Part shown: piece by piece, positions 42,794-50,325 of the stretch
Layout: each line of letters opens with the position of its first letter
Position numbering within the stretch: position 1 is the stretch's first letter
Source of the DNA: Cryobacterium cryoconiti
Lineage (GTDB): Bacteria > Actinomycetota > Actinomycetes > Actinomycetales > Microbacteriaceae
DNA length: 64,000 nucleotides
Assembly (NCBI RefSeq): GCF_004403065.1
Contig: NZ_SOHA01000040.1
Location: forward strand, 1 to 64,000
Direction: 5' to 3'
Notes under the pieces: generated by a model
What the model was told of the DNA's origin: nothing
The model's input: only the letters and a program-made list of their open reading frames with translations
Database searches by the model: none
Program-made: the position numbers and the translations under genes

Positions 42794-43729
42794 TTATTCG
42801 GGCCGCTGGTGCTGCTGGATCTCCGCATACGGGGCGGTATCGGTCCACGTGTAGCCCGTGGTGACGCTGACGGTCTTGGGGTTGGCGCGGACGACTTCGC
42901 GCCACTGGCCGCGGATCTTCACCCGGTCACCCTTCTTCACGGTGCTGCGGTCGTAGCTGGTTGCCGTTCCGCTCTCGATCTGGGCGGCGCGCACGGCTTC
43001 CCAGTACGCGATCTGGTCGCGCTTCTCGGCGAGGTTCGGTGCGAGGTGGTCTGCTCGGGCCTGCTTCTGGGCGTCGGTTGCGTCGATGTAGCCTTGTGCG
43101 TCGTCGTAGCGCGGGGCGATGATGCGTCGTTCTAACTTGCGCAGCTCAGCCCCCAGAGTGTCGATACGGTTGGCCACGGTCAAGGGCCGGTAGCGGGCGT
43201 CGGTGGTGTGCGTGGAGGCGTCGGCACGCGCCTGCGCGTGGGTGGCGTCCGTGCTGGCTTCGACTGATTTACGCATGGCGTTATCTGCTTTGGCGATCGC
43301 GTTGCGGTGGCGACCTTCGGAGTGGTGGCCAATCTTGATCGGTTCTCCTCCTTCGGGCAGGCGGTCAAGCGCGCTCCGGGCGCGGGTCCACGCGGCATCC
43401 TCGGCGGTTGCCTTGCGGTCGGCTGTGGCGGCCAGGGCGTCGACCCGCTCGGCCTGACGTCCGATCTTTCCGGCCTCGACCTCGGCGGTCGTGCGTCGCT
43501 CGTGATTGATGTCGGTTTCGACCTCGAATCCGGCCGCTTCCAAGGCCTCCTGGGTGCGGGTGATGGTGTGGATTTTGGGGAGGCGGTCGCGGGATTGGGG
43601 GACGAACCAGGCGCTGATGCTGCGCCCCCAACGCCAACCAACGGTCTTGAGGACGTCGGCGGTTCCGTCGCCTTTACTGGTGCCGTCGATCATGGTTCCG
43701 GCGGCGTGGCTGTGGGTGATGGTGAGCAT
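42794..43729 (-). CDS. DUF3560 domain protein
   Basis: 311 residues from ATG 43729, with GAGGAAA upstream. An N-terminal ~75 residues (GWRWGRSISAWFVPQSRDR) precede the DUF3560 core RQAERVDALAATADRKATAE, LPEGGEPIKIGHHSEGRHRN. A long helical region and a C-terminal KKGDRVKIRGQWREVVRAN SH3-like strand pair follow. DUF3560 proteins are widespread on actinobacterial and other conjugative plasmids; their function is not established. Second gene of a unit whose first gene is the Cys-rich peptide at 43747-43899. Confidence 0.8.
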   Translation of the reverse strand: MLTITHSHAAGTMIDGTSKGDGTADVLKTVGWRWGRSISAWFVPQSRDRLPKIHTITRTQEALEAAGFEVETDINHERRTTAEVEAGKIGRQAERVDALAATADRKATAEDAAWTRARSALDRLPEGGEPIKIGHHSEGRHRNAIAKADNAMRKSVEASTDATHAQARADASTHTTDARYRPLTVANRIDTLGAELRKLERRIIAPRYDDAQGYIDATDAQKQARADHLAPNLAEKRDQIAYWEAVRAAQIESGTATSYDRSTVKKGDRVKIRGQWREVVRANPKTVSVTTGYTWTDTAPYAEIQQHQRPE

Positions 43730-43746
43730 GATTTCTGTTTCCTCGT

Positions 43747-43899
43747 TTAGGCGAAGCTGTCGGCGTAGCGGGTCGCGGTGCAGGTTTCTCCGGGCTGGGT
43801 ATCTACGGCACCTTCCGAGGTGCACCCGCTGCAAGCGCACCCGTCCGCGTAGCGCTCCCTCGGGTAGGTGTTCTCGTACGGGCAATCGGACTCGACCAT
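43747..43899 (-). CDS. 50-residue cysteine-rich protein
   Basis: From ATG 43899, with GAGGAAAGAG upstream. Five cysteines: DCPYENTYP, GCACSGC and GETCTAT. The C-x-C-x2-C cluster suggests a zinc-binding peptide. It is 17 bases upstream of the DUF3560 gene, so probably co-translated. No family recognised. The ribosome site and position make it a likely real gene despite its size. Confidence 0.6.
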   Translation of the reverse strand: MVESDCPYENTYPRERYADGCACSGCTSEGAVDTQPGETCTATRYADSFA

Positions 43900-43925
43900 G
43901 GGTTCTCTTTCCTCGTGAACAACTG

Positions 43926-44076
43926 TTTTTTTTGCCTGTCTGGCAAGAGAAATCGATAGCGACCGGGAGTGCCGAAGTGCCCGCAGTGCCGGGCGAAATA
44001 AGCCCGCAGGGCGCGTCCGGCACTGTGGGTGACGCAGGCACGGAGGGAGCTACGATGATTGGCCAGATAGGACAAA
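43926..44076 (-). ncRNA. Repeated structured leader element, copy E2
   Basis: Outer arms TTTTGCCTGTCTGGC (ending 43944) and GCCAGATAGGACAAAA (44062-44076 region), pairing with one bulge. CCCGCAGTGCCGG pairs with CCGGCACTGTGGG. The shared blocks ATCGATAGCGACCGGGAG, GAAATAAG and ACTACGAT-like GCTACGAT are present. It lies 27 bases upstream of the Cys-rich gene. Confidence 0.7.
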
Positions 44077-44109
44077 ATGCCCGGCAATCAGCGCCGCACA
44101 GCGGCTCCA

Positions 44110-44175
44110 TATCGCTTCTGACGGCTTCGCCGTCGCAGTTTCATAGTGATATCAGTGTGATATTCCGCTGCGGGG
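44110..44175. repeat. Intergenic block shared with 50340-50400
   Basis: GACGGCTTCGCCGTC, then GATATCAGTGTGATAT and GGGGGAG in this order here. The same order is seen at 50340-50400 as GACGGCATCACCGTC, GTATCACGCTGATAT and GGGGGAG. It has a small hairpin followed by a dyad of TGATAT. It could be a promoter or binding site shared by two units. Confidence 0.55.
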
Positions 44176-44227
44176 GAGTGCGAGGGGGATTTCTCCCCCT
44201 CGCCGGCCAGCTCGGGAGCTGGCCGGC
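44171..44227 (-). terminator. Double GC-rich 3' hairpin T3 after dprA
   Basis: On the minus strand GCCGGCCAGCT/AGCTGGCCGGC forms a perfect stem. It is followed by GCGAGGGGGA/TCCCCCTCGC and then ACTCCCCCGC, the same tail as T1, T2 and T4. It begins 17 bases after the dprA stop. Confidence 0.6.
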
Positions 44228-44243
44228 TGCCCGGCCCGGCGGG

Positions 44244-45183
44244 TTAGGCGGTGGTGAGTGCTGCGGCTTCGTCAGTGGTGCTGATCAGGGTGGCGCCATG
44301 GTCACGGATCAGTCGGGAACACCCGGCGCTGGTCGGGCTCGTGATCGGGCCAGGCACGGCCCCGAGCGGACGGCCGAGCGCTGTGGCGTGTCCGGCCACG
44401 TTCAGGCTCCCGGACCGGAACCCGGCCTCGACGATGAGGACCGCGTCGGTCAGGGCGGCGGCGAGGCGGCCGCGCTGGATGAAGGTCCACTTCGTGGGCG
44501 CCCGGTGCGGGGGCAGCTCGGTCACGATCGCACCCCGCTCGGTGATCCGGGTCAGGAGGTCGCCGTCCCCGGCCGGGAAGGGACGGCCGAGCCCGGACGC
44601 GGACACGACGACCGTGTGCCCGCCGGCCGCGAGGGCGGCCCGGTGGGCCATCCCGGCGAAGCCGTAACTGCCGGTGCCGACGATGATGTGGCCGCGCGCG
44701 ACGAGCCCCGCCGTGATCTCCATGGGGACATGCTCCCCGTACCCGGTGCCCCCCCCCGACCAGGATCCTCGGGACAGCACGAACCAGAAGCCCCGGATCC
44801 CCGGCGACGTAGAGCGCGAACGGGGCCCGGGAGCCCAGGTCCCGGAGCCCGGCCGGCCACCCGTCATCGGATGGGATCAACACCGTGTGCCCGTGCTCGA
44901 TGATCGTGGCCAGTACCTGCCGGAACTCCGCACTCTCCAGTCGGGGCAGGACACGCTCCCGCAGCACGACCACGTCGACGTCCTCGCAGGTCCCGCCGAG
45001 GACCAGGTCCAGGGCTGCGATAGCGCCTTGGTCAGCGATCAGGGCCCCGGCGGTTGCGTCGCCGGGCTCGCACACGATCGTCCACAGGATCCGGGCCAGA
45101 CGTTCACCGCTGAAACCGTGTTCCTGGGACAGTTCAGTCAGGGTGGCAGTCATGGCCGCTGTGCGTGCGGTGGTGGTGTTCAT
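44244..45183 (-). pseudogene. dprA: DprA-like ssDNA-binding protein, frameshifted in a C-run
   Basis: The N-terminal ~145 residues run from ATG 45183 (GAGGGAGAG upstream) to VRAVPRILVGG. The C-terminal ~170 continue in another frame from SGGGTGYGEHVPMEITAGLV to the stop at 44244. The switch is at a run of nine C near 44751-44759. Rejoined it is a full DprA/SMF: a Rossmann-like domain with GSYGFAGMAHRAAL, ELPPHRAP and VPGPITSPTSAGCSRLI. DprA loads RecA on incoming single-stranded DNA, fitting a conjugative plasmid. The run length suggests a sequencing error or a contingency tract rather than decay. Confidence 0.8.
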
Positions 45184-45213
45184 GGTGTGGGTCCTCTCCC
45201 TCAAAACAACGTG

Positions 45214-45368
45214 TTTTTTGCCTTTCCGGCACGAGAGATCGATTGAGAGCGGGAGGCCCGAAGTGCCCAGTTATCGGGGCGAAATAAGGGAGCCTGCGAC
45301 CGCGTCCCGACAACCGGGCACGCAGGGCCGGGAGCGAACTACGATCGGCTGCCGGAAAGGAAAAAAAA
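45214..45368 (-). ncRNA. Repeated structured leader element, copy E3
   Basis: Outer arms TTTTTTGCCTTTCCGGC (45214-45230) and GCCGGAAAGGAAAAAAAA (45351-45368). The pairing sequence differs from E1, E2 and E4 yet is kept complementary. CCCAGTTATCGGG pairs with CCCGACAACCGGG. The middle helix is GGCCC/GGGCC where other copies have GTGCC/GGCAC. It lies 31 bases upstream of dprA. Confidence 0.7.
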
Positions 45369-45507
45369 CGGGGTCAGAACGTGCCGCGCAGCGGCTCACA
45401 AAAAGGCTCTTCCCGGCGCAGCCGGCCCCGACAGGGGATTCCTAACAGGATTCTGTGGCGCTGGCAAGGGGGTTGAATACTGGGCAGGGCGGGGAAACAG
45501 TGGATGG

Positions 45508-45723
45508 ATGAGACAAGTCACTTTCAGCGGGGCGTCTTCCCTGACCGCGGATGCCCTCGCCCGCGTGCTCGGAGATCGCGACCACCAATTTCGACAGCAG
45601 CGACTTCACCGACACCGGCCGCACCCCATGACCACCCCAACCAGGCACAGAGCACGCGGCTTCCTGTACTCCGGGGTGGGACCCATGAGCGTGATTAAGG
45701 AGGGCGTCTCATGGGAAGGCTGA
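45508..45723 (+). CDS. Short protein paired with the DUF7882 gene
   Basis: 71 residues reading MRQVTFSGASSLTADALARV and ending GFLYSGVGPMSVIKEGVSWEG. Start and end resemble the ~65-residue protein that usually precedes DUF7882 genes in Microbacteriaceae, but the middle (HRHRPHPMTT) does not. A shifted frame there reads IATTNFDSSDFTDTG, so two compensating indels may be present. It overlaps the next gene by 13 bases. Confidence 0.45.
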   Translation: MRQVTFSGASSLTADALARVLGDRDHQFRQQRLHRHRPHPMTTPTRHRARGFLYSGVGPMSVIKEGVSWEG

Positions 45724-46031
45724 CCTATAACTCGAGAATGAATATCGATTTCGCGGACCGCACCCTCGCGCACCTGCAAAGCGTCATCAACACCAAACTT
45801 CAACGCGCGGAAGGGTTCCACTTCACCTGGGCCGACGACCCCGCGGGCGGCAGCGGGCGAAACACGATCTGGATTCACCCCGGCATTCCGCTCTCCTTCA
45901 CCTTCACCAGCTCCAAACAGGCCCTACTCAATCAGCGGTGGCTGGAGGCCCTCATCCGCACCGCCAATACCGTTACCGGCCTCGAAGTCGTCCCCGAGCC
46001 ACCCCGTCCGCCCGCCACCGCCCACGCCTGA
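45711..46031 (+). CDS. DUF7882-type protein (MGRLTYNS family)
   Basis: 106 residues. MGRLTYNSRMNIDFADRTLA, FHFTWADDP, GRNTIWIHPGIPLSFTF and WLEALIRTANTVTGL are the hallmark segments of this family, abundant and often multicopy in Microbacteriaceae chromosomes and plasmids. Function unknown. GGAGGG lies before the ATG. A useful taxonomic marker for the host. Confidence 0.8.
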   Translation: MGRLTYNSRMNIDFADRTLAHLQSVINTKLQRAEGFHFTWADDPAGGSGRNTIWIHPGIPLSFTFTSSKQALLNQRWLEALIRTANTVTGLEVVPEPPRPPATAHA

Positions 46032-46073
46032 ACACTTCTCCTTGCCAGGGGCTGCTGGCACATCGGCTCGGGG

Positions 46074-46442
46074 TCACGGTGCGGATCGGGTATCCGAGGT
46101 GGTTCCGGAAAACATCCGCTCGAGCGGGTCCACGTCGTCCTGGCCACCGCCGCCAAGTAGGGCCGGCAGGAACCGGGCCAACGCGTCGAACCCGGCCTCC
46201 TGATCCGGATACACGCCGAGAGAGACCAGGTGGGTGTCTCCGCTGGACAGGGTCAGGTTCAGGCACGGGTAGTGCTCCTCCGCCGTGATACCCAACCGGA
46301 CGGCATCCGCGAACGTGTTGCTGCCCAGCTGCTCCTGGATGGACACAACCTGGTCCAGGTTGACCCAGATGTCGTCGGCGCCGACCACGGGCCGGGACCA
46401 GCCCTGACCGGGGGTAGCGACGGCGAGTTTGATGAAGCGCAT
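46074..46442 (-). CDS. Hypothetical protein
   Basis: 122 residues. DDIWVNLDQVVSIQEQLG, YPCLNLTLSSGDTHLVSLGV and a helical end before a variable tail suggest a small beta-rich fold. No family recognised. Isolated minus-strand gene between the DUF7882 gene and T4, without an E element. Confidence 0.6.
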   Translation of the reverse strand: MRFIKLAVATPGQGWSRPVVGADDIWVNLDQVVSIQEQLGSNTFADAVRLGITAEEHYPCLNLTLSSGDTHLVSLGVYPDQEAGFDALARFLPALLGGGGQDDVDPLERMFSGTTSDTRSAP

Positions 46443-46532
46443 GTGATGTCCGATCAGTAGAGAGACCTCGACGCTAAAACGCTCCCCGCCGCGACCGCCC
46501 TAATCCCGTGTACCTGTGGAGAACCCGGCGCA

Positions 46533-46568
46533 CCGGGGGAGTGTGAGGGGCGTGCTGGCCCCACACCC
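46533..46568 (-). terminator. GC-rich 3' hairpin T4
   Basis: On the minus strand GTGTGGGGCC and GCCCCTCACAC pair around a short loop, followed by TCCCCCGG. It sits about 35 bases after the stop of the gene at 46604-47266 and has the same tail as T1-T3. Confidence 0.55.
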
Positions 46569-46603
46569 GTTGCCACCCCCGCCGGGGTGGCCACGAGGCA
46601 CGG

Positions 46604-47266
46604 CTAGCGGCGGTTCGTGGCGGTGAGGGCAATTTCCAGGGCCCGGGCCTCACTCATCCCGATAGGACGAATAACGTTTCTGCTATACCGTTTGGTCTTC
46701 TTCACCCGGGTGGTCCCGGTGTACCCGGCGGGGCCATCCTGCGCAGGACCATACAGGGGGTGCACCAGCAACCACTGGATGAAGAGCAAGGCCGGGGCCG
46801 CCACTCGGCGGCGAAAGCGAGGGGTGGGGTTCGCGCACAGGGCCCAAAACCGGGCCGCCTCACCCCGGGCTGCGAGCCGGTCGGCGACCGGGATCGGGAC
46901 CGCCCGGGGCGGGTGCATGAGCTTGATCGTGGAGACGTGCACGTAAGCCTGCAGCGCGGAATCATCCCGGGCCGGGATCTCCTCCGCCAACTCTCGGACG
47001 GCGCGCCGGATGCGGGCGGTGATCCGGTCGGTGCGGGTGTCGTGGGGGTGGGTGCGCATCCACGCGGCGGCTTCGAGGACACAGCAAACCAGGCTCCACT
47101 CGTAGCTGTAAAAGCGCAGCAGAGAAGCCACATCCCGGTTCCAACTGCTGCGCTTGTACGGGTTTTCGGTGTCGTAGCGGGCGAAGAAAGCGGTGCCGGC
47201 TTTCCGGTCGGCTGCGATCTGGTCACTGGTGCGCTGGGGCCGAACCTCGACAAGGAACTGGGACAT
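46604..47266 (-). CDS. Hypothetical plasmid protein
   Basis: 220 residues. Mainly helical: SSWNRDVASLLRFYSYEWSL, WMRTHPHDTRTDRITARIRR, LQAYVHVSTIKLMHPPRAVP. The basic C-terminus carries TRVKKTKRYSRNVIRP. No known family. First gene after leader element E4, 21 bases away, with GCGGAGAG as ribosome site. Its bracketing by E4 and T4 makes it a complete cassette. Confidence 0.65.
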   Translation of the reverse strand: MSQFLVEVRPQRTSDQIAADRKAGTAFFARYDTENPYKRSSWNRDVASLLRFYSYEWSLVCCVLEAAAWMRTHPHDTRTDRITARIRRAVRELAEEIPARDDSALQAYVHVSTIKLMHPPRAVPIPVADRLAARGEAARFWALCANPTPRFRRRVAAPALLFIQWLLVHPLYGPAQDGPAGYTGTTRVKKTKRYSRNVIRPIGMSEARALEIALTATNRR

Positions 47267-47286
47267 GGAACTCTCCGCTCAACTGA

Positions 47287-47439
47287 TTTTTTTGCCTGTC
47301 TGGCAAGAGAATCGATTGAGAGCGGGAGTGCCGAAGAGCCCGAATTATCGAGGGAAATAAGCCCGCCAGGGCGCGCTCGATATACCGGGCACGCAGGCAC
47401 GCAAAGCGAACTACGATGACCGGCCAGACAGACAAAAAA
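47287..47439 (-). ncRNA. Repeated structured leader element, copy E4
   Basis: Outer arms TTTTTTGCCTGTCTGGC (to 47304) and GCCAGACAGACAAAAAA (47423-47439) pair over 17 positions with one C-A (a G-U on the minus strand). CCCGAATTATCGAG pairs with CTCGATATACCGGG around a small GCCC/GGGC hairpin. GTGCC pairs with GGCAC. Blocks ATCGATTGAGAGCGGGAG, GAAATAAG and GCGAACTACGAT are present. Confidence 0.7.
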
Positions 47440-47585
47440 GTCTTCAAACCAGCACGGCCGCGCAGCGGTCAACATGCCGGAACGGCCCCACCACACGGCG
47501 GCAGCCGAAACCCTCACTCCACGTCATCCAACACAGATGACCGGAACCCGCTTCGTCGTAATCCGACAACCCACCCCTAATAACA

Positions 47586-47598
47586 TTTAGTGGCTAAA
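47586..47598. promoter_or_regulatory. TTTAG-TGG-CTAAA operator
   Basis: A perfect 5+5 inverted repeat ten bases before ATG 47608. It is the likely binding site of the MarR-type regulator encoded in the same operon. Confidence 0.6.
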
Positions 47599-47607
47599 CT
47601 AATGGGT

Positions 47608-48240
47608 ATGACAGTGATCGCTTTGTTTGGTGCGACCGGTAAGACCGGTCATCGCGTGCTGACGCGTGCTCTTGCCGCGGGATTTGAGGTGCGGGCTTTG
47701 GTGCGTGATCCGGCCAAGCTCACAACGACGTCGCCGGCTCTGACGGTTTTCCACGGTGACGTGTTGGACCCGGAGGCTGTAGATCAGACGGTGTCGGGTT
47801 CAGACGCCGTGCTCAGCCTGTTCGGGCAGGTCAAAGGCTCGCCGCCGACACTGCAGGCCCAGGGCACCCAGCTGATTGTTGACGCCATGGGGCGCCACGA
47901 CGTGAAACGGGTCGTCACCTTGTCTGGCGGTGGCCTGTCGGCCCCGCTGGATCGGCCTGGTCCGGCCGATCGTGTGATCAAGTTCTTGCTGAAGACCTTG
48001 TCCGGGCATATCCTCGCCGATGCCGAGCAGCACCTGCGGGTGCTTGAGGCGTCCGGGCTGGACTGGACGGTGGTGCGTGGTCCGCGGTTGACGGAGAAGC
48101 CGGGCACTGGCACGTACCGGGTGGGCTGGGTGGGTGTTGATGCGAGCACCCAGATCAGTCGCGATGACCTCGCAGATTTCATCCTCACCCAAGTCGAGGA
48201 CCGCACCTTCATCGGGCAAATGCCGTTCATCAGCGCATGA
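47608..48240 (+). CDS. NAD(P)-binding oxidoreductase, NmrA/SDR-like
   Basis: 210 residues from ATG 47608 (GTG 47590 would overlap the operator). Rossmann motif ALFGATGKTGHRV, then ALVRDP, HGDVLDPEAVD and VVTLSGGGLS. This is the atypical short-chain (BVR-B/NmrA-like) fold that binds NAD(P) but often lacks the classical catalytic Tyr. First gene of a three-gene operon with a MarR regulator and a second NmrA-like protein. Confidence 0.85.
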   Translation: MTVIALFGATGKTGHRVLTRALAAGFEVRALVRDPAKLTTTSPALTVFHGDVLDPEAVDQTVSGSDAVLSLFGQVKGSPPTLQAQGTQLIVDAMGRHDVKRVVTLSGGGLSAPLDRPGPADRVIKFLLKTLSGHILADAEQHLRVLEASGLDWTVVRGPRLTEKPGTGTYRVGWVGVDASTQISRDDLADFILTQVEDRTFIGQMPFISA

Positions 48241-48692
48241 CACACTCAACGCCCGTACTCACCGTTGACCGGTCGACTCAGGTGGGGGAGGTGCTGGCGG
48301 CGGTCGTTCGTCTGTCACGGTCGCTGGCGAACCCACGGTCGACTCCTTTTGGCGGCACGGTGCTCACCCGCACCCAACTGGATGTCCTCTTCGTCCTCGC
48401 TCACGCACCGGACCCGGTCACACCGGGCCAGCTCGCCGCACTGTTGCACGTCACCCCGGGTGCCATCACGCAGCTGGTGGACCAACTGCGCGAGCACGAC
48501 CTGGTCGAGCAGTTCGCGTCCGACCAGGACGGACGGGTACGGCTCCTCCGACTCACCAGCGCTGCACGCTCCCAGGTTGAGGCGTTCGAAACTGTCGCAA
48601 TAGAGCGCTCCGCACCTTGGTTTGACACGCTGACTGACGACGCACTGACCGAGCTTGCCGGGCTGCTCGCTCAGGTGAAAGGCGGATCCTGA
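48237..48692 (+). CDS. MarR family transcriptional regulator
   Basis: 151 residues. Winged helix: VLTRTQLDVLFVLAHAPDPV, TPGQLAALLHVTPGAITQLV, wing FASDQDGRVRLLRLT. It overlaps the stop of the preceding gene by four bases (ATGA) and its own stop overlaps the next start. It probably represses the operon from 47586-47598, responding to a small electrophile or phenolic ligand as MarR proteins often do. Confidence 0.88.
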   Translation: MTHSTPVLTVDRSTQVGEVLAAVVRLSRSLANPRSTPFGGTVLTRTQLDVLFVLAHAPDPVTPGQLAALLHVTPGAITQLVDQLREHDLVEQFASDQDGRVRLLRLTSAARSQVEAFETVAIERSAPWFDTLTDDALTELAGLLAQVKGGS

Positions 48693-49546
48693 TGGGTGCG
48701 GTCTTCGTGACGGGGGCGACCGGGACCGTCGGCTCAGCCGTGGTGGAGCACCTACTCCGACTCGGACAACCCGTGATCGCCGGCATCCGCAACCCGGCCG
48801 ATGCAGCCCGGATCTCGCACCCCGCGGTGACCCGGGAATTCTCCTTCGACGCGGACCCCGCGCAACTGGACGCCGTCTTGGAAGGAGCGGACCGGCTGTT
48901 CCTGATGCGACCGCCAGCAATCGCCGACGTGCAGCGGACATTATTCCCGGTGATCGACGCGGCCAACCGTTCCGGGATTCGGCAGATCGCGTTCCTGTCG
49001 CTGCAGGGCGTGCAAGTCAACCACAAGACACCCCATCACGCGGTTGAGCAGTACCTGCGGGAGAGCCGGAGCCCGTACACGTTTCTGCGCCCGAACTTCT
49101 TCATGCAAAACCTCGCCACCACCTACGCCGGCCCGATCCGGGAACGCGGCGAGATCTTCGTTCCCGCGGGACGCTCACGAACCGCTTTCATCGACGCGCG
49201 CGACGTCGGCCGGGTCGCCGCGACGACCCTGTCTGATCCCGGCCACATCGGAAAGAAATACACCCTCTCCGGTGAGCAGAGCCGCAGCTACCGTGATGTC
49301 GCCGCCATCATGTCCGACGTGCTCGGCCGCCCAATCCGGTACACCAGGCCCAGCGAAGACCAGTACCTCGCACAACTAAGGTCCGACAACCTTCCCGCGG
49401 ACTACATCGCCGTGCAAAAGATGATCCACCGTGTGGTGCGGCTGAACATCTCCGCGTTCCCGAACCGGATGATCCGAGCACTGACCGGACACCCCGCCAC
49501 CACCCTCCGCCAGTACGTCACCGACAACACGCAGGCCTGGGACTAA
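48692..49546 (+). CDS. NmrA-like NAD(P)H-binding protein
   Basis: 284 residues. GATGTVGSAVVEHLLRLG binding loop, IRQIAFLSLQGVQ, SPYTFLRPNFFMQNL and FIDARDVGRVAATTL are hallmark NmrA/QorB-like segments. It is likely a quinone- or redox-related oxidoreductase or sensor. It starts on the last base of the MarR stop codon, so the operon is tightly coupled. Confidence 0.85.
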   Translation: MGAVFVTGATGTVGSAVVEHLLRLGQPVIAGIRNPADAARISHPAVTREFSFDADPAQLDAVLEGADRLFLMRPPAIADVQRTLFPVIDAANRSGIRQIAFLSLQGVQVNHKTPHHAVEQYLRESRSPYTFLRPNFFMQNLATTYAGPIRERGEIFVPAGRSRTAFIDARDVGRVAATTLSDPGHIGKKYTLSGEQSRSYRDVAAIMSDVLGRPIRYTRPSEDQYLAQLRSDNLPADYIAVQKMIHRVVRLNISAFPNRMIRALTGHPATTLRQYVTDNTQAWD

Positions 49547-49708
49547 CCCTCAGAAATCAAGCAACTCCACCATCCCGCGAAACGTCACCCACCCCGGACC
49601 CCGGCAATCCCTGACACAGCCGGCCGAACACAAACAGCCCACCCCCCTGAAGCCACGAATGTGAAACAACCACCCCACAACACTGCTCACTCGCGTTAAT
49701 GTGCCCGA

Positions 49709-49769
49709 GGAAGGGCCTCCGTGACTGGTGAAGACATTAGATACCCACACTCACTGCGGGGGCCCTTCC
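49709..49769. ncRNA. Structured element with conserved ATTAGATAC loop, copy F1
   Basis: GGAAGGGCC (49709-49717) pairs perfectly with GGCCCTTCC (49761-49769). The interior carries GACATTAGATACCC. The same loop with different, still complementary flanks recurs at 51958-52018 (F2). Both copies lie just beyond the 3' end of a rep sequence. The remainder of 49547-49808 shows no gene. Confidence 0.55.
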
Positions 49770-49808
49770 CACCGCAAACCACGAACCTCTGAGCATCCAA
49801 GGTGCCCC

Positions 49809-50325
49809 TTATGCTGCCTCACCCAGGTACTGCCACCGATTCTCCGGGTTGAGCAAACCGGCCCCTACCAGCTCGAGCGCGGCACGGTGATCAGCCAGGT
49901 TCGTGCTGGCCCGCGGATACCGCGGCCACACCCGCTCACCAGGTGTGCTCGCCTCAAACAACGGCCGGCTCAACACGTGCGGGCGCCGCGGCCGAGACCG
50001 GGGCGCTGACATCATCGTGGTCAGTTCAGCTTGCCACCACGCCCACACCTCCCGCTCAATCCGATACCTCTCCATCCGAGCCAGCAAGGTTCCCAACACG
50101 CCCAGCTGAAGGGCCGCCTGGTTCCGAAGATCCTGCTTCGACCTGGCCCACCCATCACGGTGCACGACCAGGAGCTTGTGCCGCCGTAGACGACTGAGAA
50201 TCGTGGCCGTGTGCCGGGCAGTAACGCCCAGGAAACGAGCAGCCGAATCGACAGTGAGGGAAGGGTGCCGACGTAGTAGGGCGTAGACCTTGCCGACAAG
50301 ATGCCCGAGGCCCCGGCGAATGAGG
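49809..50325 (-). pseudogene. 3' fragment of a rep gene
   Basis: Encodes the last ~170 residues of a protein nearly identical to the C-terminus of the intact Rep at 52162-54192 (RHTATILSRLRRHKLLVVHR, WAWWQAELTTMMSAPRSRPR). Identity is about 90% by eye. The match starts near 50325, and the next sequence is the block shared with 44110-44175. With the intact copy it forms a direct repeat of about 510 bp. Confidence 0.8.

Noticed and set aside
47223-47517. Open frames across E1, E2 and E4 with similar-looking products (for example WPIIVVRSRACVTR)
   Set aside because: The similarity follows the DNA element. The frames differ between copies and have no starts with ribosome sites, so the elements are not coding.
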